From Colias croceus (lineage: Eukaryota > Arthropoda > Insecta > Lepidoptera > Pieridae): 64,000 bases of DNA. The stretch lies in NCBI RefSeq assembly GCF_905220415.1, contig NC_059542.1, positions 11,036,001-11,100,000 of the forward strand, written 5' to 3'. The notes under the pieces are model-generated. The model had not been told where the DNA came from. It did not search any database and worked only from the letters and a program-made list of their open reading frames with translations. The translations under genes were made by a program, and so were the position numbers. This document shows, piece by piece, positions 21,072-30,744 of this stretch (the stretch's first letter is position 1; each line of letters opens with the position of its first letter).

Positions 21072-23901
21072 ATGTTGCTTCTTTTGACGAAATTGTTGAT
21101 CGTTGCTGCGGGTGAGTTTCTATAACATTTTTAGCCAGCCCAGGTTAACCGAGAGGAACTACAAAATAAAAAAGAAATAAATACATATTTGTATCATAAC
21201 AGCATTTTGCGTGAGTCACTCGAGAAACATATATAATCACATCTTCATTTGGTAAATAATTAAAAAATCACACAAGTAATTTAAACTGTTTAACTTTAAA
21301 CTGTACTTTCTGGATTATGATAGACACACAGACTCACAATCTTACAAACTTTACCTACAACATAAACACAAAATAGTTATCATTTTAAATGCAAATAAAA
21401 TGCAAAAGTAAATATTTTAAGTAAAAGATACTATGAAGCTGATTCACTCAACGCTTTAAAATGCCCAACACAACAGAGCATATCTATTCGCAGCTTATCT
21501 TCTTTATCTAACACGCTTCCTTGTTGTGCTCCGCTCCTGTTAGTTAAGACTAACAGGAGCGGAGCACAACAAGGAAGCGTCACGCTAAGGCGTGATTATA
21601 TATTATTAAAGCCTCCCTCGATAAATGGGCTATCTAACACCGAAAGAATTTTTCAAATCGGACCAGTAGTTCCCGAGATTAGCGCGTTCACACAAACAAA
21701 CAAACTCTTCAGCTTTATAATATTAGTATAGGTAAGTAATATTATCTTGTTCCAGTACTAGAATCGCTTGATATACCAGACAGTCTATCAGTTCGTATAG
21801 CTGGCGGTGAAACAGCAGAATATACCCCCTGGATAGCAGCACTATCTTATGGAGATGTGAACAAACGGTTCCAATGTGCTGGATCCATCATCACTGACAG
21901 GCATATCTTGACCGCTGCTCATTGTATCGTGCCCGCATATAATAATGGACAATTAGTAAGGTCAGGAACTCTTCCTTGGTCATACTGAAATTTCATAACT
22001 AAAAATCTATTAGCATAAACATTCTCAGAAATATTATATTCGTAGCAAAGTCGCAGTTTTAAATTGTTGATCTCTGTATCGTTGATATTATCTAATAATA
22101 TTTGTTTGAGTTGAGTTTAAGACAATTGTCCATTTTATGTTTTTCTGCTTGTCAATATACCTTTTAAAAGCATTCTTTATTAATTGTTGACAAAATTATC
22201 ATTTTAAAACAAGTAAAAAGTATGAAATATAACCGTGAATAATATTTTTTGTTAAATTTTAGCACATATATGGCAACTGTGGGATCAAATGTTAGAGATG
22301 GTTCTGGGCAAAACTACAAACTGATTAAGAACTACACTCACCCAGACTTTACAATAAATTATGTAAAAAACGATATTGCAATCCTGGTGACAAACACTAG
22401 TATTGAATTCTCAGTGATGGTACATCCTGTGACAGTGAACTTTAACAGGGTTGATCAAGGAGTAGCTGCAATTATTTTGGGTTGGGGCAGTCAGTCTGTA
22501 AGTTTTCTTCTGATTCTTTTTATGTGTTCTTATTTTTACGAAAGAGATAGGTACATATTGTGTCCAAGTCAATTACCTTTATCAGCTGTTATGTAAGAGT
22601 ATATACTATGTGTTTAAGGGCTGATTTTTCAATCCTTGGTTAAAACTTATCCGTCCAATAAAGTATAACACGATAATATTAAAATGTCACCTATAAACTG
22701 CCAAATGCAAGTAATTAGAATACATTATTCAAATGGTAGTTTAATACGTTATTCGACGAATAAGTTTTAACCGAGGATTGAAAAATCAGCCCTTAGTCAA
22801 CAAGCTTGATTAGTCGTTAAATTAAGACCCTATTCATTGTTGTAAAGAGCACCGAAACAACTAAAAGCAAAAGTTATTCTAAAATTTTGAAATGTTCAGA
22901 ATAAAATATGTTTAAAATATTTTTAATAGGACACTGTGTTAATAATTTAACTTACATGGTAGCTCCGTGGAAACGCAAGCCAAGAACTGCAAGAGTTAGA
23001 GATGGTCACAGTAAACTCTACCTATTGTTTCGCGGAAACGGGTCGCGTAGGCGCGACTCTGAAGATCATTCCACCCTATATAGATTCTGATAAGGAAATA
23101 TGCGCGTATCGAGCAGTGGGTAAAGGCACTTGTAAAGTGAGTATATAGTTGCATTTTTTTATTATAGAACATCTAGAATCGTATTGATCGAACGATCAAA
23201 CCTTAATTGTTGCCATAACCTTAAGCATGTAAATGATTCGAGATAAGGAACGCAAAAACTTGTTAATAAAAAAAAAGAGTTCGATGACATTTTCTCCGTT
23301 TTAATTTATGTTTTGTTGGTTTCGTTTTAAAATTTTATAGATGCTTGTTGCTTTAATACTTAACTAAATTAAAATTTTAATACTTAACTAAATTATATTA
23401 CACATAATATATAAGAGGAAAGAGATAAATGTTTTAATATACTTGGTTGTTCAGAATTTAAATGAAAGACGATTTAATCTACTATCAGCTTATACTAAAA
23501 GCATATTATTTAGTATAATTATCTAGAATTGAAAGGTAAACAAAAATGTCACACAGCCCAAACTTATAAACAACTTGTATGTTGCAAGAATTTGTTAAAG
23601 AATATTAATTCAGATGCACTGATTCCAAACCCTTTTTCATCCTGGATCAAAAAGACTATTTTATAGAGTAAGATATTTTATTTTCCAGGGTGACTCCGGC
23701 AGTCCGCTCGTCTGTGCAGACAACGACGAGCAAATTGGCCTCACCTCCTGGGGCATTCCATGTGCTCTCGGGGCACCAGACATGTTCACTCGCATCAGTA
23801 GTTATAAGGACTGGATCTTGGGTGTATTGGCTGAAATGCAGTATGAAGACAAATTGTCGTACAGTATGAGGGAATGCCCGAAGAACGAGTTTATTAATTG
23901 A
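21072..23901 (+). CDS. Secreted S1A serine protease, brachyurin/chymotrypsin-like (five exons)
   Basis: Predicted exons are 21072-21111, 21756-21960, 22263-22497, 22963-23136 and 23689-23901. All have GT..AG introns and compatible phases, giving 288 aa. Residues 1-13 are a hydrophobic signal sequence (MLLLLTKLLIVAA). A short propeptide ends at Arg27, and IAGG (28-31) is the activation N-terminus. The triad is His69 (TAAHC), Asp119 (NDIAIL) and Ser221 (GDSGS). Canonical disulfide pairs are C54-C70, C182-C207 and C217-C243. Pocket residues equivalent to 189/216/226 of chymotrypsin are Gly215, Gly and Asp249. Gly189 with Asp226 is the arrangement of crab collagenase, so broad or mixed specificity is plausible. 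Cys227 lacks its usual partner and Cys281 lies in a C-terminal tail of about 20 residues. Likely a midgut or secreted proteinase. The fold is certain; the exact substrate is inference. Confidence 0.9.
21513..21580. repeat. Perfect 32-bp inverted repeat with 4-base loop in intron 1
   Basis: ACGCTTCCTTGTTGTGCTCC then GCTCCTGTTAGT (21513-21544) is followed after TAAG by its exact reverse complement (21549-21580). The arm sequence is the 3'-region of a family A Helitron-like element, so an inverted duplication of that end created it. It lies 175 bp upstream of exon 2. Confidence 0.9.
21549..21731 (-). mobile_element. Family A Helitron-like element in protease intron 1
   Basis: The minus-strand head TATACTAATATTATAAAGCT ends near 21731, 24 bases before exon 2. 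The body has GCGCTAATCTCGGGAACTAC, ATAGCCCATTTATCGAGGG and AGCGTGACGCTTCC. Instead of the usual GC tail and CTAG it continues into the perfect inverted repeat. It occupies most of the 3' part of intron 1. Confidence 0.75.
22615..22796. mobile_element. Family F MITE in protease intron 3
   Basis: Inverted ends GGGCTGATTTTTCAATCCTT and its partner AGGATTGAAAAATCAGCCC, each flanked by TTA. The interior carries ATTATCGTGTTATACTTTAT-type blocks in reverse and AATGTCAC. About 180 bp. Relatives lie at 38463-38641, 47833-48011 and 56930-57102. No coding capacity; a cut-and-paste non-autonomous element is likely. Confidence 0.85.
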
Positions 23902-23915
23902 TCAATATTTATTTG

Positions 23916-23954
23916 AATAAATGAACTTGATGTAATGCTTCTTGTAACAATAAA
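23916..23954 (+). promoter_or_regulatory. Polyadenylation signals of the protease gene
   Basis: Two AATAAA hexamers lie at 23916-23921 and 23949-23954, 15 and 48 bases after the stop codon, with T/GT-rich sequence (TATGTGTTTGCATTTTTATT) just downstream of the second. The second is the better-placed signal. Confidence 0.6.
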
Positions 23955-24049
23955 AGTAATATGTGTTTGCATTTTTATTTCTTCATTCATTTTTCACACT
24001 TAGAACTTCTCTTCTATTTATCTTTGTATACATTAGAAAATTTACTATT

Positions 24050-24100
24050 TAAAACCAGGGAATCGAACCTTTCACGGAGTCGTCAATCGTCATAATATTA
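24050..24100 (-). mobile_element. tRNA-derived SINE head scrap
   Basis: ACCAGGGAATCGAACC read on the minus strand gives a B-box-like GGTTCGATTCCCTGGT. Only the internal promoter region is recognisable; the body is absent. Confidence 0.35.
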
Positions 24101-25084
24101 TAATAAGATACATAGTAGACATAATAATTGCCAATATGAACCGATGTACAGTTTTAAAAGAATATATTTTTACATAGATAATGGGAAAAAATACGCATTA
24201 CATCTAAATAATGTATAATCAAAAACAATTGTAAAACAATCTAAAACATTCACACTATAATAATTGACGTCCAAACTAACGCGTTTAGTGCAAAAGCGTT
24301 CCAAACATTCCAACAAACGATGGTATTAAATCACCAGCGAAAGATTTCACTTCACCCATTAAGAACAGTTTCAAGCTCTAGATTCAAAGAGCTCACAATA
24401 AAAGGAATTTAAAGCAACCTTTATACCGAGTTAAGGTCTAAACATTCTCACTTTCGCCGTCTCAAAAATCCACCGTTCAAAAGGAATCGGCTTTGAAGTG
24501 GACTGATCAAACGACTGTTAACATTCGTATTGTGTGAGTTACGCTTTAGTTGATTTCTTACGTTGGCTACTTGGCTGAAGTTACTTCTTTTCTTCAAGAA
24601 GTTTGGGTTTACAATTGTTGTAATACCTACTATGAAAGATTAAAGTATTTGGTAAGGGTAGTAACTATAATTTGCATGATTTTATTTGCTGGTAACATAC
24701 ACGTGGAAATACTTGGAAATACCTGAAGATAATAGATTATTTTAATAAGCATAATACATTATTTTGTTACTTTTATAAAGCTTAAAAACGTCATAGTCGT
24801 TTTCGCTAGCGATTTAATTTATGTGAACTCCATGATGGATATGATGAAAATAAAATGTCCCGTATTCTCGACTAAAAACTACCGTACTACTAATTCGTAT
24901 TCATATATTATGAAAAATAAAAAATAATATAATTATTATAGTTAATATTGAAACTTTTTTAATGTAATTTATTTAATAAAAAATTGAATACAATTATTTT
25001 GTCCATATATAACTTTAGTAGGCAGGTACTTTATGTAATAAAAGAATTTAAATAAAAATTAAAACGTGACTTCTCATTTATGTA
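24101..25084. other. AT-rich stretch downstream of the protease, no gene seen
   Basis: No second protease copy or other exon could be recognised. A slightly less AT-rich interval (24290-24620) lacks a frame or splice pair. Confidence 0.4.
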
Positions 25085-25265
25085 TATAGCCTACGTCACT
25101 ACCGCCACTAACATAATAATTCAGATCATTGCAATGAAACCTCACAACTCAAAATCGGTCCAACGGTTTATACTGCAGGGCGTGTCAAAGAAATATTATA
25201 AATACATATTACATACATAAACTCGAAAAACATAACCCTCTTTTTTCCGTAGTCGGGGAAAAATT
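25085..25265 (-). mobile_element. Family N repeat (SINE or LINE tail), minus orientation likely
   Basis: Contains CTACGTCACTACCGCCACT, TGCAATGAAACCTCACAACT, CAAAATCGGTCCAACGGTTT and CATAACCCTCTTTTTTCCGT then AGTCGGGG. These blocks are typical of interspersed lepidopteran repeats with ACCGATTTTGA cores. Only one copy is present in the window. Confidence 0.45.
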
Positions 25266-25979
25266 TGGGAAATTTTTCAATATCTGGCAACATTACACGA
25301 ACACAGAATCACCGTGTACGTACAGTGCAGCGGCGAAATGACAGCACACATAGCTTTATTGAAAATGACGATAACTTATTCGGTTTAGTTCGGCAACGCT
25401 CCATCTGTCTTTTATTTTGTAATCTAAGATAAGGAAGCTTAAAAACCTTTTTGTTTCTATACACAAGCAAGGCCACAAACAGAAGCTCAACAAATACAAG
25501 TCGAATTAATATTTAACAACACTTTTATTAAAACTCTCAAACACCGATGTTAAGAGTTTAAAATTTTTGTATTTTACAATAAGCTGCATCTGGCATTCTA
25601 TTCCCTTCAAAACAATATTCAGTAACTTCAGTTGTTTCGAAATCGGTTGGAAATTACTTATTAATTTTCCCTCACAATTCACTGTGTCTGAAACGTTTCA
25701 TTGAACTGGGCTTTGTATTCAAGTGGGCATTTAAACAATCGACATTTACCATTTACTTTCTATTCTACGTGAAACTGATTTGAGATAAAGTGTTTTACGT
25801 TTAAAAATATCTAATTTGTGGAATCAATTATCTTGTTTTCTACTTATAGATGCAAAGATTTAATTGAAAGCGTTACTTAGTATTCAAGTATTTAATAAAA
25901 GCGTTAGTTTTCTTATTATTTAAGTATATAGTAAGGTTCTTTGAAAAACATTGGATTATAATTTATAAGTAGGTACTCT
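25266..25979. other. Intergenic stretch, no gene seen
   Basis: Bases 25300-25420 are GC-richer (CACCGTGTACGTACAGTGCA) but hold no frame or identifiable promoter set. The remainder is AT-rich. Confidence 0.35.
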
Positions 25980-26120
25980 ACCACGTCGCGGAAGAATACC
26001 AACTAATACCCGCGGCCCCATCATTAAAGCGGCTCGACGGAATACAGTGGGGTTTTAGTCGGTAAGAATCCGACATAACCCACGGCTCATTCCCCGGGGG
26101 CCGTGGGTATCTTTGGAAGA
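25980..26120 (-). repeat. Family J repeat, second copy
   Basis: Reverse-complement homolog of 12376-12507: ACCCACGGC ... GCCGTGGGT hairpin, TATGTCGGATTCTTACCGAC, and CCCCACTGTATTCCGTCGAG. A poly(A)-like run at about 26133-26143 lies on the hairpin side. Confidence 0.65.
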
Positions 26121-26252
26121 TTTTCCCCACTTTAAAAAAAAAAAGGTTCTCTACCATTACATCAAGTCAATTTAAACTGAAAACATTCATACACTTTAAT
26201 TTGACTTATAGAGTCATTTCTACTCTACCCAGGTATTTGTAAAATGCCTTAC

Positions 26253-26307
26253 GATATTTTATTTGAGAATAATTATGATCATAATAATTATTTTCAAATA
26301 AAATATC
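26253..26307. repeat. 55-bp AT-rich palindrome
   Basis: GATATTTTATTTGAGAATAA then TTAT pairs with its near-exact inverse ATAATTATTTTCAAATAAAA then TATC around centre ATGATCAT. It ends eight bases before the CTAG of the neighbouring Helitron-like element. Confidence 0.8.
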
Positions 26308-26314
26308 TTCTCAA

Positions 26315-26503
26315 CTAGATTTCCGCCCGCGGTTTCGTCTGCGTTTTCAAAGAGAAGCCGGCATAGTATTCTTTGTCTTATCCTGGATTTTCAGCTACCT
26401 TCATACCAAATTTCATTGTAATCGAATTAGAAGTATTTGCGTGAAATATTAGCAAACATCCATCCATCCTCACAAACATTCGCATTTATAATACGTATTA
26501 GAA
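26315..26503 (-). mobile_element. Family B Helitron-like element
   Basis: CTAG at 26315-26318 (followed by T on the minus strand), the GC tail with CGCAGACGAAACCGCGGGCG, the ATGAAATTTGGTATGAAGGT-type block and a decayed head near 26503. Slightly diverged. Confidence 0.7.
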
Positions 26504-26840
26504 GGAAATTAAATAGCTGTTATTAGTTATCCATACTATTCCTACATACTACTTACTTACTTAGAATTGAGCTACAGAATTAGCCAAAATATATTCCATT
26601 CAGCCTTAACACGCAAATATTAAGACGAGTAAGAGAATGACGTCATCAAAACAAGGTTACACCTGACTAATCTAATTTCGTGAACATTGTGACGTTTAAT
26701 TTTAATTAATTCTGGCAATCCAAGTTTGACGACATTACAGAGAAGCAGGGTTCTAATTAAAATTATATTTTATTACGCTCTTATTTTACGATTTTCCGAT
26801 ACTAAATGAGCGAAGAAATTATATAATCTATACTATATTA
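26504..26840. other. Intergenic stretch, no gene seen
   Basis: No recognisable gene or repeat. Confidence 0.4.
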
Positions 26841-26948
26841 TCTATACTAATATTACAAAGCTGAAGAGTTTGTTTGTTTGAACGCGCTAATCTTAGTAAC
26901 TGCTGGTCCGATTTGAAAAATTGTTTCGGTGTTGGATAGCCCATTTAC
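26841..26948 (+). mobile_element. Family A Helitron-like element interrupted by a larger insertion
   Basis: A|TC start at 26841, TATACTAATATTACAAAGCT, GTTTGTTTGAACGCGCTAAT, then GGATAGCCCATTTA. There the homology stops exactly where the 2.8-kb element begins. The missing 3' half was not recognised beyond 29.76 kb. Confidence 0.75.
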
Positions 26949-29760
26949 AGAAAATATTTGCACATGATTTGTATATCGATGCTTTACAGCCAATAAAGGA
27001 TAAGCGCCACCTATAAAATTGTTCATGAGAGTGGTTTAAAGTGAAAAATATAAAAAAAAAATTCATAAAAAAAATTGTATAGACCCCAAAAAGCTGGAGA
27101 TGTATACAATATAGCATTGAATTTAGTACTTATTAAATGACGTTTTTATTTTTCCATTATATAGCGCAAAATACAATTTACTGTCGCTTATCCTCAAATG
27201 GGTTTTATTTTGTAAACAGGAAAAATGGCATAAGTGTAAATACTTGAATTTTTTGCTTGAGCATAAATGACGTAATTCTAATTTAAATGTTATATACATC
27301 GAAGAAAAATGTCACAAGCAAAAGTTTTAGGGAAAAAATATAGGTAAATACTGTGTAAGGAGCTACCGAATAAAAATTAACAGTATGCAAAACTGTATAA
27401 AGTTAAATTTTTTAACGGAAATATTTTGCATAAGATACTGAAACTTGCTTTGCCCCAAATTTTGCTTTAGGGATGTAAATAATTAGAAGACATCAATATT
27501 TATCAAATCAGTCTTTATTTGACGTATTAATAGCACATAACATAAGCATCACAAAATCAAAAACAAAATAAAAAAGCATCTCCGACGAATGGCTCTTACA
27601 TAGCCGAGCTCAAATTAACTTAAAAATAACAAAGGTAATTTTTTTTTTATGTCAGAGCAAGCAAAGGAGCAGGTGGGCCACCTGATGTTAAGTGGTCACC
27701 ACCGCCCATAAACACTTGTAACACAAGGAGTGTTACAGGTGCTTTGCCGGCCTTTAATGTACAAATAAGCTCTTTTCTTGAAGGCCCCAATGTCGTAGTT
27801 GTTCGGGAACACCGCAGGTGGCAGATCGTTCCACAGTTTCACCGTACGCGGAAGGAAGTTACGGGTAAAGCGGACAGTGGTGGAGCGCCAACCATCCAGA
27901 TGGTGCGGATGGAACTGGTTTTTACGGCGTGTGGTCCGGTGGTGGAACTGTGCGGCTGGTATAAGGTGGAACAATTGCTCAGAGCACTCCCCGTAGTAGA
28001 TTCTGTACAGTATACAGAGAGACGCAACGTCTCTCCGCACTGACAGTGGATCGAGCCTATCGGAAAGCCTACGGTCATCGACAATTCGAGCTGCTCGACG
28101 TTGGATGCGGTCAAGTGGAAGGAGTTGATACTGTGGGGCTCCGGCCCAGAGATGAGAACAGTACTCCATATGCGGTCGCACCTGAGCCAGCAGCTGAAGT
28201 CGGTGGGCCGGCTTGAAGTACTGTCTCGATCTACTGAGCACACCAAGTTTTTTCGAGGCTAATTTAGCTTTCGCTTTCGACTGCGGAATTGAACGTCACT
28301 CGAGATTTCAACTCCGAGGATTCCGATTTTCGGCGATATACTAAGGGGAGTACTCTTAAACCGAGGTTCTACGACAAATGGGGTCTTTTTAGCGGTAAAC
28401 GCGCAAACCTGTGTCTTTAGGGGATTGAACTCGACAAGATTAAGTTCGCCCCACTCCGAGACTTCTTGGAGAGAAGACCCGACTTCAGACACAAGTTTGT
28501 TTCGACTCTCATTGAGGCTTTCCTTTGAGGTGTTTGCACGGCCGGTATAAAGAGCATCCCCCGTACTGTCGTCTGAATGTCGTATATCCGCCACTGAATG
28601 GTTGCACCGCGGGATGGTCGGCGGTGTCATTCCCCTGTCATCAAGAGTCGAGTTCCTAGCAAAGAGAGCGCCCAAGAGTTCGGCTTTCTCTTTAGCGGAA
28701 TGGGCCAGAGAGTCTTCGTCCTTGTGCAAAGGTGGAAAGGATGAACGACAAAAGTTACCTTGGATGGCCTTGGCGAGGGACCAAAACGCCCTTGTTCCCG
28801 AAGGAAGTCGCGCTAGTCTATCGCCAAGTGCACCAATATAACTAGATTTTTTAAATAGAATTCAACGTTTTGTAATTTTTATGTATATTTAATTTTGTTC
28901 TGTGTAGGTATTTCTCATAGAAAACATTACAAAAATTTAAAAAAAAGAACTGCAACTTTAACAAACAAAGTTTTCTTAACATTAATTAAGATTAATGAAA
29001 TCAGTCTTCTCATCGCGAAGCCGCTTGGGCTCGTAGGTTTGGGGAAACGATACCGATAACCACCATTCCAAACTGTTTTTAGACAGATAAACGACAAATA
29101 GGATGAAAACAAATTAGCATAAACGTATTTTTCATTTCTGCTATTTTATCCTAAGCGTCAAAATTTCTTCTGTTTCGGGAGGGAAAAAAAGTATAAGCGA
29201 CAAACTATTATTAAATATTTATAGGGACAAATGTAGTATCCGCCATTTAAGTGTTTAAAGACTAACCGGAAAAAAACTGCTAAACACCAAATTAAGTCTC
29301 AAAAATGTTGCCTTTCTATATCAAACGACAATTTTGTTTTTTGAAGGCACGAGCGTAAAGTACTAAATGAAATTTAACAAAAAATTACAGCGAAGCAAAT
29401 TATCTTAAGCGCATATTTTTTTATACTTGCCTTCAGGCAAAATGGTTTAACGTTAAAATATTAAAAATTTACAGGAAGCCCAAAAAGTATAAAGGTTGTT
29501 TGTATTGAAATATTTTTGATTAACTACCAAAATGCATTCCACACAAAAAAATCTGTCGTTTATGACGAAGAAATTTGGCCTTAGTCTTTGATTTTACTAC
29601 CGCCTAACCGACTTAAAGTTTAACCTAGAGATGTGTGAACTAGACCAAACGACGCAGAAAAAAAAGAGCAATTCAGCGGTATATATAAGTCCGTTCTCCA
29701 AAAAATGGCGCTTATCCCTTTTTGGCTGTAAGCCATCGATATGCATTGAGTGTAGAAGCT
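26949..29760. mobile_element. 2.8-kb element with inverted termini, carrying a LINE fragment
   Basis: Near the left end (26974-27011) stands TATCGATGCTTTACAGCC and GGATAAGCGCCA. Near the right end (29706-29744) the inverse TGGCGCTTATCC ... GGCTGTAAGCCATCGATATG appears. The arms match at roughly 35 of 40 positions. The interior has AT-rich flanks with repeated TAAGCG motifs and a minus-strand LINE remnant. No transposase frame is visible, so it is probably a non-autonomous DNA transposon. The exact borders and target duplication could not be fixed. Confidence 0.55.
27641..28842 (-). pseudogene. Truncated non-LTR retrotransposon (jockey/CR1-type reverse transcriptase remnant)
   Basis: Minus strand. 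Upstream part (28840-28590) codes RLPSGTRAFWSLAKA and AHSAKEKAELL-type sequence found before the RT core of jockey/CR1-like LINEs. It jumps directly to DDSTGDALY, the end of the YADD catalytic box, so most of the RT palm is deleted. It continues through NPLKTQVCAF and GILGVEISSD to a stop at 28259. A frameshift joins to the 28241-27696 frame with RPHMEYCSHLW, RRDVASLC and WNDLPPAVFP, the usual C-terminus. A T run at 27643-27650 marks the poly(A) end on this strand. It is dead: 5'-truncated, internally deleted and frameshifted. Confidence 0.85.
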
Positions 29761-30053
29761 ATTTGTGACGATTCGGACTCACAGCTTACGTCAACACGCT
29801 ATTTATCAAATAGTTGTTTTATTTTTACATCGTCATCCAGCTTACATCAACATAAGGTCAAAGGCTGGTAACAATAAAATATCTTTTATTCAATGCCTTA
29901 GATTTCATGTATAGAATTTTACAGCTGCTATAATGTTTTATTTCTGGCAGCTAAACTAGATTTGTACACCGGTTTATGGTAATAAAAAAGGCTAACATAA
30001 CAGTAACTACCTATTAAAGATAATAAAATGATGTAGGTATATATTTATTATTA
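29761..30053. other. Intergenic stretch next to the 2.8-kb element
   Basis: GCTTACGTCAACACG and GCTTACATCAACATAAG are near-duplicates about 70 bp apart (29783 and 29841). No gene seen. Confidence 0.35.
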
Positions 30054-30246
30054 CTAGCCGCTCCGCGCGGTTTCACCCCCGTGGCTCCTCTCCTGTTGGT
30101 CGTAGCGTGATGATGTATAGCATATAGCCTTCCTCGATAAATGAGCTATCTAACACCGAAATAATTTTTCAAATGGGACCAGTAGTTCTCGAGATTAGCG
30201 CGTTCAAACAAACAAACAAACTCTTCAGCTTTTTAATATTAGTATA
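30054..30246 (-). mobile_element. Family A Helitron-like element
   Basis: CTAG at 30054-30057 with T next on the minus strand. CCGCGCGGAGCGG tail, ACCAACAGGAGAGGAGCCAC, GAACGCGCTAATCTCGAGAA and an AATATTAAAAAGCTGAAGAG head near 30246. Near full length. Confidence 0.8.
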
Positions 30247-30744
30247 GTATATTGCAATTTTAAATTCAATTTAAAAACTGAATCCGCTAAAAGAAAGCGT
30301 TTTATTCAATGATTTTTGAAGCGCAATCAATACCTAATGTATGTTAGGGCTTAAGTGTATCTACTTGTATTTATTTTCATATGTAATAGGTACTACTTAT
30401 ATTTGGCAATTTATAATAATCAATCAGCTCATACCCAAACACAGATCTTCGATAAAATTAAAATTCCTCGACAGGTTAATAAAAAATCTATACATAATCA
30501 ACGCAAGTAAAAATAATCTTTCTCAGTTTACACAGCTTTCTCTTTACCCAGACCAGTATTATTAAAAGCTATACTTACTCTCATTAAACGTGTAAACCCC
30601 AATCAGGTAAAAATAATATTGTTAAAAATGTATAACCAATTTAAATTTACTGTACCAGTAGGTTTTTCTAAGAATAATGGAATTAATAATTTGTTTTCGC
30701 TATTTACGATACAGCGAATTCAAAGCAAAAGCCTTATGAAATAA
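30247..30744. other. AT-rich stretch, no gene seen
   Basis: A 74-codon frame at 30341-30565 is unrecognised and AT-rich. No repeat identified. Confidence 0.35.

Noticed and set aside
21956..21961. Alternative donor GTAAGG for protease exon 2 at 21956
   Set aside because: It would end the exon in phase 0 and put exon 3 out of frame. The donor GTCAGG at 21961 keeps the frame and gives the expected TYMATVGS segment.
22908..23090. Plus-strand 60-codon frame inside the protease gene
   Set aside because: It is the wrong frame over exon 4. The correct frame joins smoothly to exons 3 and 5 and supplies the paired cysteines.
27744..28043. Plus-strand open frames of 65 and 99 codons around 27.7-28.0 kb
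   Set aside because: They are antisense to the minus-strand LINE reverse-transcriptase remnant and exist only because of its higher GC content.
27839..28246. Minus-strand 135-codon frame overlapping the LINE
   Set aside because: It is a shifted frame over the same DNA. The 28241-27696 frame gives the recognisable reverse-transcriptase C-terminus, and this one gives none.
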